DNA of 38,736 nt, from NCBI GenBank assembly GCA_015065805.1, contig SVPN01000018.1, positions 1 to 38,736 of the forward strand, given 5' to 3'. This document shows, in pieces, positions 30,281 through 36,241 of the stretch (the stretch's first letter is position 1; each line of letters opens with the position of its first letter). This stretch comes from Oscillospiraceae bacterium (lineage in GTDB: Bacteria; Bacillota; Clostridia; Oscillospirales; Acutalibacteraceae). Under the pieces are notes generated by a model. The model did not search any database. It saw only the letters and a list, made by a program, of their open reading frames with translations, and was not told where the DNA came from. Position numbers and translations under genes: made by a program.

Positions 30281-31284
30281 TCGTTTCCTTTATCAGTAGC
30301 TCCATTCCTTTGGGTGTTCCGCTGTTGTTCGGTTCGACCGGTGAGATCATTACCGAGAAATCCGGTCACCTGAACCTCGGCATTCCCGGCATTATGTATG
30401 TGGGCGGTATCAGCGGCGTGATCGGCTCGTTCCTGTTTGAAAATTCGGGAGCACTGTCGCTTATGGAAAAAGGCGGCTTTTTCAACGTACTGATTCCGTT
30501 TCTGGCGATTATGATCCCGTTCCTTTCCGCTATCTGCGGCGCGATCCTGATGGGATTGATCTACAGCTTTATGACGGTTACCCTGCGCGCCAACCAGAAT
30601 GTTACGGGTCTTGCGCTGACCACCTTCGGCATCGGCATCGGTAACTTCTTCGGCGGTTCGCTGATCAAGCTGACGAACACCGATATGCCTTCCATTGCGC
30701 TGACGCGCACCAGTAACTTCTTCCGCGCGAGCTTACCGTTTGCGGATGATCTCGGCTGGTTCGGCGAGGTCTTCCTGTCTCACGATTTTCTGACCTATGT
30801 GGCGATTGCCATTGCGCTGTTGGCGGAGTATGTTCTCAATCGCACGCGTATCGGTCTGAATTTGCGTGCGGTGGGCGAGAATCCCGCAACAGCCGACGCG
30901 GCAGGTATTAATGTCACCAAGTATAAATATGTGGCAACCTGCATCGGCAGTGCCGTTGCGGGTCTGGGTGGCTTGCAGTATGTGATGGCATATGCCAACG
31001 GTGTGTGGTCGAACGATGCGTTCGGCGATCGCGGATGGATGGCAATTGCGCTGGTCATCTTTGCGCTGTGGAAGCCGACAATGGCAATTTTCGGTTCCTT
31101 CTTCTTCGGCGCGTTGTGTAACGTGACATTTTATGCCGAGGGTCTTGGTACCACCAAGCAGCTGTTTTATATGCTTCCGTATGTGGCGACGTTGCTGGTG
31201 TTGATCATCACCAGTATGCGCAAGAAGCGTGAGCATCAGCCTCCCGAGGGTCTCGGACTGCCGTATTTCCGCGAAGAGCGGTAA
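30277..31284 (+). CDS. Nucleoside ABC transporter permease (NupQ-like)
   Basis: This 335-residue protein has about nine to ten membrane helices. It starts with a helix bearing PLGVPLLFGSTGEIITEKSG, where the STGEIxxEKSGHLNLGIPGIM element is a hallmark of the second permease in BMP-type transporters. It continues with TLRANQNVTGLALTTFG and GENPATADAAGINV, the ATPase-coupling helix. It is the last gene of the unit and is followed by a strong 20-bp terminator. It works with the preceding permease and with the ATPase and lipoprotein upstream. Confidence 0.93.
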   Translation: MIVSFISSSIPLGVPLLFGSTGEIITEKSGHLNLGIPGIMYVGGISGVIGSFLFENSGALSLMEKGGFFNVLIPFLAIMIPFLSAICGAILMGLIYSFMTVTLRANQNVTGLALTTFGIGIGNFFGGSLIKLTNTDMPSIALTRTSNFFRASLPFADDLGWFGEVFLSHDFLTYVAIAIALLAEYVLNRTRIGLNLRAVGENPATADAAGINVTKYKYVATCIGSAVAGLGGLQYVMAYANGVWSNDAFGDRGWMAIALVIFALWKPTMAIFGSFFFGALCNVTFYAEGLGTTKQLFYMLPYVATLLVLIITSMRKKREHQPPEGLGLPYFREER

Positions 31285-31294
31285 AAAGCAATAT

Positions 31295-31338
31295 AAAAAC
31301 AAGTCCTTCTCAACGATGGTTGAGAAGGACTTGTTTTT
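31295..31338. terminator. Bidirectional terminator between transporter and kinase genes
   Basis: Positions 31295-31314 pair perfectly with 31319-31338 (20 bp, loop GATG). The stem has A5 on the left and T5 on the right, so it suits both converging transcripts. Confidence 0.92.
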
Positions 31339-31349
31339 ATTATAACGTA

Positions 31350-32501
31350 TCAGCCTTCGGCAAATGTAGGCGTGTTAGCGAAACGCTCGGCGTACTTCGC
31401 AGCGTATTCCTTGGCAAAGCCCTGCATAGCGTCCATTTTCTTTTCCATATCGGCAACCAGCTTCATCTGTGTATGCGTGCGAAGCAGGTTCTGACCGCTG
31501 TAGTCGGTGTGGAAGTAGACATCACCGTTGAGATAGTCGGTCAGGAAACGAACAGCAAGCTCATATGCCATCATTTTGGCGCCGATGGGAAGCATCTCGA
31601 TTTCCTTTTCGGTGAGAAGGCTGTGGGTACCCTTGATAAAGCCCTTGGTAAACAGGCGGTATTTTTCGATATCCATTTCCACTTTGTCGAGGTTGGGCTC
31701 ATCCTCTGCCGCGGCACAGGCTCCGCTTCGGACAGCATCACCGAAATCGTAAAGAGACGAACCGGGCATAACCGTATCCAGATCAATGACACAGATCGCC
31801 TTATCGGTATCGTTGTCAAACAGGACGTTGTTGATTTTGGTGTCGTTGTGCGTAACGCGGTAGGGAATGACACCGCTTTCCAGTGCATCCACGATCAGGT
31901 GTGCTTCATCGGCACGGGAAAGAAGGAAATCCACCTCTGCGTCCACGTCCTTCAGGCGACCTGCCTTGTCGTTGGCGATGGCTTCGCGGAAGGCTTCCAC
32001 ACGTTTGACGGTGTTGTGGAAATCGGGGATCGTTTCAAACAGCGTGGTGGCGTCGTAATCGGTCAGATACAGCTGGAACTCACCGAATGCACGCCCCGCT
32101 TCAAAAAAGTGATCACCGCTCGGAGCGATGTTGTAGGCAAAGGCATTGTCAATGAATTCGTAGGCACGCCAGAAGCCGGCTTCCGGACTTTCAAAATACG
32201 GTGTGCCGTCTTTAGACAGTGCAAAAGAGAGAACGCGTCTGGAATAGGTACCGTCGGTTTCGAGCATATGCTTTTTAATGTGTTCGGTGACATGGATGAT
32301 GTTGTCCATCACGTGATACGGATCCTTGAACACGTTGGTGTTGATTTTCTGGAAAACGTACTTATAGGTCGATTCACCGTCGGACAGGATCACCAGATAT
32401 GTCTGGTTGATCAGACCCGCGCGGATCGGTTGGTGCTCCACATAGTCGCCGGGAAGAACAAAATGCGATACAACAGATTGAATAAGCTTCTTTTGCTGCA
32501 C
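31350..32501 (-). CDS. APH-fold phosphotransferase, N-acetylhexosamine 1-kinase (NahK)-like
   Basis: This 383-residue kinase of the aminoglycoside phosphotransferase/choline-kinase fold has a nucleotide-binding N-lobe (INQTYLV, YVFQKINTNVF). The catalytic Brenner-like loop is HNDTKINNVLF, where Asp and Asn act. The metal site is VIDLDTVMPG, followed by DFGDAVRSGA. This mix resembles the bifidobacterial NahK and 'mucin-desulfating' kinases that phosphorylate GlcNAc/GalNAc at C1. Sugar phosphorylation is inferred. I chose the GTG at 32501, with AAGGGGG 8 nt upstream. It stands alone with its own promoter, and no lacto-N-biose phosphorylase or epimerase gene is near. Confidence 0.85.
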   Translation of the reverse strand: MQQKKLIQSVVSHFVLPGDYVEHQPIRAGLINQTYLVILSDGESTYKYVFQKINTNVFKDPYHVMDNIIHVTEHIKKHMLETDGTYSRRVLSFALSKDGTPYFESPEAGFWRAYEFIDNAFAYNIAPSGDHFFEAGRAFGEFQLYLTDYDATTLFETIPDFHNTVKRVEAFREAIANDKAGRLKDVDAEVDFLLSRADEAHLIVDALESGVIPYRVTHNDTKINNVLFDNDTDKAICVIDLDTVMPGSSLYDFGDAVRSGACAAAEDEPNLDKVEMDIEKYRLFTKGFIKGTHSLLTEKEIEMLPIGAKMMAYELAVRFLTDYLNGDVYFHTDYSGQNLLRTHTQMKLVADMEKKMDAMQGFAKEYAAKYAERFANTPTFAEG

Positions 32502-32557
32502 AATCGGGACCCCCTTATAACATAGTTTGCTTTCAGTGGGCTCACTCACTTCACTAT

Positions 32558-32586
32558 ATTATACAACATATGCGGCAAAATATCAA
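32558..32586 (-). promoter_or_regulatory. Promoter of the sugar-kinase-like gene
   Basis: On the reverse strand, TTGATA (32586-32581) and TATAAT (32563-32558) are separated by 17 bp. It lies just beyond the rex terminator. Confidence 0.85.
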
Positions 32587-32598
32587 GAGAAAAAATAA

Positions 32599-32633
32599 AA
32601 ACGGGTCTGTTAAATTCAAAAACAGACCCGTTT
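32599..32633 (-). terminator. Terminator of the aconitase-rex unit
   Basis: Positions 32599-32611 pair with 32621-32633 (13 bp, 9-nt loop). On the minus strand it is followed by a T-rich run, 9 nt past the rex stop. Confidence 0.88.
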
Positions 32634-32642
32634 CAGATTGGT

Positions 32643-33275
32643 TTATGCGTTTTTCATACGGTAGGAAAGTGTCATCAGACTGTCGCCGAGATGTACATTC
32701 TCGACAATGCATCCCGGGTCATCCACACCGATATCGTAGTGGCTGAAATTCCAGAACACGTGGATGCCGCTGTTTTTGAGACGGTCCACATTGGCCTTTG
32801 CCGCGTCATAGGGCACGCAAAGAATGGCAAGTGACGGCTTATGTAAACGGCAAAACTCCTCAAGTGTCGCCATATCACTGACCGTCAGATCGCCCACGCG
32901 TTGACCGATCACATCCTGTGCGGCATCAAAGATCGCCGTCAGGTGGAAGCCGCGCTGTTCGAAATCAAGGTGGTTGGCAATGGCACGTCCGAGATTGCCC
33001 GCACCGATCAGAATGGCATCGGCGATGCGGTCAAGTCCAAGAATTTTTCCGATCTCGTCGTGAAGCTGTTCCACCAGATAGCCGTAGCCCTGTTGACCGA
33101 ATCCGCCGAAGCAGTTGAGATCCTGACGGATCTGGGAGGCGGTCAGGCCGAGGATGGCGGACAGTTCACCCGAGCTGACGCGGACAACGCCCTTTTTGAG
33201 GAGCTCATCCAAAAAGCGGTAGTAGCGAGGGAGTCGGCGGATCACCGCCAAGGAGATGTCGTTCGATCTGGACAT
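32643..33275 (-). CDS. rex: Redox-sensing transcriptional repressor Rex
   Basis: Rex binds NAD(H) and releases its operators when NADH rises, controlling fermentation and respiration genes. The 210-residue protein has an N-terminal winged helix (about 1-75: AVIRRLPRYYRFLDEL, LTASQIRQDLNCFGGFGQQGYGY). The Rossmann domain has GAGNLG (91-96), the acidic end of the second strand in FDAAQ, and a C-terminal domain-swap helix. It lies 14 nt after the aconitase gene with AGAGG before its ATG, so it is translated from the same message. Clostridial rex more often sits before crt/bcd genes or alone. Confidence 0.96.
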   Translation of the reverse strand: MSRSNDISLAVIRRLPRYYRFLDELLKKGVVRVSSGELSAILGLTASQIRQDLNCFGGFGQQGYGYLVEQLHDEIGKILGLDRIADAILIGAGNLGRAIANHLDFEQRGFHLTAIFDAAQDVIGQRVGDLTVSDMATLEEFCRLHKPSLAILCVPYDAAKANVDRLKNSGIHVFWNFSHYDIGVDDPGCIVENVHLGDSLMTLSYRMKNA

Positions 33276-33289
33276 ACATAACCTCTTTC

Positions 33290-35227
33290 TCAGTTCTTGT
33301 TCTGCTCACGTGTGTAATCCAGCAGACCGCCTGCGAGCAGCATATCGATCTGACGCTGGGAGAAGCCGCTGCACAGCGGGATGGTTTTGCCGGTCGTCTT
33401 GTTTTCGAGCACGATCGGTTCGCCGTTTTGCAGCTTTTCGCGGATATTCGGCAGGCAAAGTGCATCACCGAGGCTGATGGCATCGTAATCCGCTTCGTTT
33501 TCAAAGGTCAGCGGAACAATACCGGCGTTGATGAGGTTTGCCACGTGAATGCGGGCAAACGATTTCACGATGACCGCCTTGATGCCGAGATACAGAGGAG
33601 CCAGTGCCGCATGCTCGCGGGAGCTACCCTGACCGTAGTTGACACCGCCGATGATGATGCCCTTGCCGGCTTGCTTACAGCGGGCGGGGAACTCCTCATC
33701 GCAACGGGTAAAGCAGTGTTCGGAGATGGCGGGGATGTTCGAGCGAAGCGGCAGGATCTTGGCGCCTGCGGGCATAATGTGGTCAGTGGTGATGTTGTCG
33801 CCGACCTTGAGAAGCACGTCTGCCTCGATACTGTCGGCAAGAGGTGCTGTCTGCGGGAAGGGCTTGATATTCGGACCGCGCAGGATTTCCACGCTGTCCA
33901 TTTCCGCTTCGGGAGCGGGTGCAAGCACCATATTGTCGTTGATCAGGAACTGCTCGGGCATCGCAATGGCGGGAGCCTTGCCCAAGGTGCGCGGATCGGT
34001 CAGCACACCTGTCAGAGCAGAAGCCGCGGCAACCTCGGGGCTGACCAGATAGACCTGACCGTCCTTGGTGCCCGAACGGCCTTCAAAGTTACGGTTGAAG
34101 GTGCGAAGCGAAACGCCGTTGCTGTTGGGAGATTGACCCATACCGATGCAAGGACCGCACGCACATTCGAGAATACGGGCGCCTGCCGCGATCAGATCGC
34201 CCAAGGCACCGTTTTGTGCAAGCATATTGTACACCTGCTTGGAGCCGGGGGCAATGGAGAGGCTGACGTCGGGATGCACGGTCTTGCCCTTGAGGATCGC
34301 CGCCACCTTGAGCATATCGGACAGCGAGCTGTTGGTGCACGAACCGATGCAGCACTGATCCACCTTGATCTCGCCGATTTCGGCAAGCGTTTTGACCGCA
34401 TCGGGGGAGTGGGGGCAAGCCGCCATCGGCACGAGTGACGAGAGGTCGATGTCGATCACTTCGTCGTACACCGCGTCCTCATCGGGCTGAAGCGCAACCC
34501 AGTCCTCGCCGCGACCCTGTGCTTCCATAAATGCACGGGTGATCTCGTCGGAGGGGAAGATGGAGGTGGAAGCACCCAGCTCTGCACCCATATTGGTGAT
34601 GGTGGCACGCTCGGGAACGGTCAGGGTCTTAACGCCCTCGCCGCCGTACTCAATGATCTTGCCGACACCGCCCTTGACGGACATACGGCGAAGCACTTCC
34701 AGAATAACGTCCTTTGCCGCAACCCAGTCGTTGAGCTTGCCTGTCAGGTTGATGCGCACCATCTTGGGCATCGTGATGTAATATGTGCCGCCGCCCATCG
34801 CCACGGCAACATCCAGGCCGCCTGCGCCGAACGCCAGCATACCGATGCCGCCGCCTGTGGGGGTGTGGCTGTCCGAACCGATCAGGGTCTTGCCGGGAAT
34901 GCCGAAGCGTTCCAGGTGCACCTGATGGCAGATGCCGTTGCCGGGACGCGAAAAATAAATGCCGTGCTTTTTGCAGACCGACTGGATGTAGCGGTGGTCA
35001 TCGGCATTTTCAAAGCCTGTTTGCAGGGTGTTGTGATCAATATAGGCAACCGAGCGCTCCGTCTTGACGCGGGGTACACCGATCGCTTCAAATTCCAGAT
35101 ATGCCATCGTACCCGTGGCGTCCTGCGTCAGTGTCTGATCGATGCGCAGACCGATCTCTTCACCGACGACCATCTTGCCGCTGACAAGGTGATCGCGGAT
35201 GCATTTTTGTGCTAAAGTCAAACCCAT
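33290..35227 (-). CDS. Aconitate hydratase, short clostridial form
   Basis: This 645-residue enzyme interconverts citrate and isocitrate through an [4Fe-4S] cluster. The cluster cysteines lie in CCIGSCTNSS and CACGPCIGMGQ. DSHTPTGGGIGMLAFGAGGLDVA, the swivel-domain GQGSSREHAALAP and SFARIHVANL complete the active site. At about 640 residues it belongs to the shorter AcnA-like class found in anaerobes. The start at 35227 has AGGAG 8 nt upstream; a GTG nine bases earlier has no proper site. Citrate synthase and isocitrate dehydrogenase are not adjacent. Instead rex follows directly, suggesting redox-linked control of an incomplete TCA branch. Confidence 0.95.
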   Translation of the reverse strand: MGLTLAQKCIRDHLVSGKMVVGEEIGLRIDQTLTQDATGTMAYLEFEAIGVPRVKTERSVAYIDHNTLQTGFENADDHRYIQSVCKKHGIYFSRPGNGICHQVHLERFGIPGKTLIGSDSHTPTGGGIGMLAFGAGGLDVAVAMGGGTYYITMPKMVRINLTGKLNDWVAAKDVILEVLRRMSVKGGVGKIIEYGGEGVKTLTVPERATITNMGAELGASTSIFPSDEITRAFMEAQGRGEDWVALQPDEDAVYDEVIDIDLSSLVPMAACPHSPDAVKTLAEIGEIKVDQCCIGSCTNSSLSDMLKVAAILKGKTVHPDVSLSIAPGSKQVYNMLAQNGALGDLIAAGARILECACGPCIGMGQSPNSNGVSLRTFNRNFEGRSGTKDGQVYLVSPEVAAASALTGVLTDPRTLGKAPAIAMPEQFLINDNMVLAPAPEAEMDSVEILRGPNIKPFPQTAPLADSIEADVLLKVGDNITTDHIMPAGAKILPLRSNIPAISEHCFTRCDEEFPARCKQAGKGIIIGGVNYGQGSSREHAALAPLYLGIKAVIVKSFARIHVANLINAGIVPLTFENEADYDAISLGDALCLPNIREKLQNGEPIVLENKTTGKTIPLCSGFSQRQIDMLLAGGLLDYTREQNKN

Positions 35228-35265
35228 AGGTATCACTCCTGATAAAAAAATACGATATTCGATTT

Positions 35266-35295
35266 ATTATAGCGTAAACACCCCCTTTTTGTCAA
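35266..35295 (-). promoter_or_regulatory. Promoter of the aconitase-rex unit
   Basis: On the reverse strand, TTGACA (35295-35290) and TATAAT (35271-35266) are separated by 18 bp. No complete Rex operator of the TTGTTAA-N4-TTAACAA kind is seen here. Confidence 0.82.
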
Positions 35296-35360
35296 TGAAA
35301 AAAGCGCAGAAACATCATCGAAAGGGGAAAAGAATTCTTCTGCCATTGCGAAAAAAACAC

Positions 35361-35389
35361 TTGTGAATTGCTGATAGAAATGGTATACT
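35361..35389 (+). promoter_or_regulatory. Promoter of the tepA-ftsK unit
   Basis: TTGTGA (35361-35366) and TATACT (35384-35389) are separated by 17 bp. The leader of about 65 nt up to 35462 shows no strong structure. Confidence 0.8.
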
Positions 35390-35462
35390 TAATTAAATAT
35401 CTTGTTTTTACATAATCACGCGCACATCGGGCTACGCTAACAGCAAAGAGGAGGCGCGGTTT

Positions 35463-36188
35463 ATGAAAAAAACAAGATTCGGTATGCTGAACAATGTGTC
35501 GCAGGAAGCGGAGGCGGCAAGGGAAAGCATCCTGTTGCATTCGCAGTTCAAAGATCTGGTGGAAACCGGCTCGGTCACGACATTCAACGGTCAGCATATG
35601 ATCTATTGCCTGACCATCATCGGCCAGATCGAAGGGCACTATGCGTTGAGCCCCGACAACAAAAGCACCAAATATGAGCACGTTATTCCGCAATTAGTGG
35701 CAATCGAAGAAAGTGAGTCCATTGACGGACTTCTGATCCTGCTCAATACGGTCGGCGGTGATATCGAAGCCGGTTTGGCACTTGCGGAGCTGATTGCGGG
35801 AATGAAAAAGCCGACGGTGTCGCTGGTGCTCGGCGGCGGGCATTCTATCGGAGTCCCGCTGGCGGTATCGGCAAAAAAATCGTTTATTGCACCGTCCGCC
35901 ACGATGATGCTTCATCCGGTGCGGACAAACGGGATGGTGCTCGGCGTACCGCAGGCGTTTTCGTATTTCCGGAAAATGCAGGAACGCATTGCGCGGTTTG
36001 TCACGGACAATTCCAAAATGTCCTTTTCGCGCTTTGACGAGCTGTGTATGGAAACGGACGAGCTTGTCACGGATGTCGGTACGGTGCTCGAAGGGGAACA
36101 GGCGGTCGCCGAAGGGTTGATCGATTCCCTCGGCTCACTGTCGGATGCATTTGAGGCATTGTACGAGATGATCGATCGGCAGGTATAA
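35463..36188 (+). CDS. tepA: ClpP-class serine protease, TepA/YmfB-like
   Basis: This 241-residue protein has the ClpP/crotonase fold. NTVGGDIEAGLA (95-106) forms the oxyanion region, GGGHSIGVPLAVSA carries the nucleophile Ser128, and MMLHPVR carries His151. B. subtilis TepA (YmfB) has the same traits and lies beside spoIIIE, as here, where the FtsK/SpoIIIE gene begins 53 nt downstream. TepA was linked to protein translocation and to removal of small acid-soluble spore proteins during germination. Whether that holds here is not known. GAGGAGG lies before the ATG, though at a longer spacing than usual. There is no membrane segment. Confidence 0.9.
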   Translation: MKKTRFGMLNNVSQEAEAARESILLHSQFKDLVETGSVTTFNGQHMIYCLTIIGQIEGHYALSPDNKSTKYEHVIPQLVAIEESESIDGLLILLNTVGGDIEAGLALAELIAGMKKPTVSLVLGGGHSIGVPLAVSAKKSFIAPSATMMLHPVRTNGMVLGVPQAFSYFRKMQERIARFVTDNSKMSFSRFDELCMETDELVTDVGTVLEGEQAVAEGLIDSLGSLSDAFEALYEMIDRQV

Positions 36189-36241
36189 ACGGCGCGCAGG
36201 CGCCTTACATAGGAAACTGTATCCACATAGGAGAGAAAAAT

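Noticed and set aside
31320-32525. Plus-strand open frame of about 401 codons
   Set aside because: It is antisense to the sugar-kinase-like gene and begins inside the terminator hairpin arm. No plausible domain is seen.
32880-33300. Frames of the plus strand over rex and the rex-aconitase junction
   Set aside because: They are shadows of rex and aconitase. The minus-strand reading has full domain structure and ribosome binding sites.
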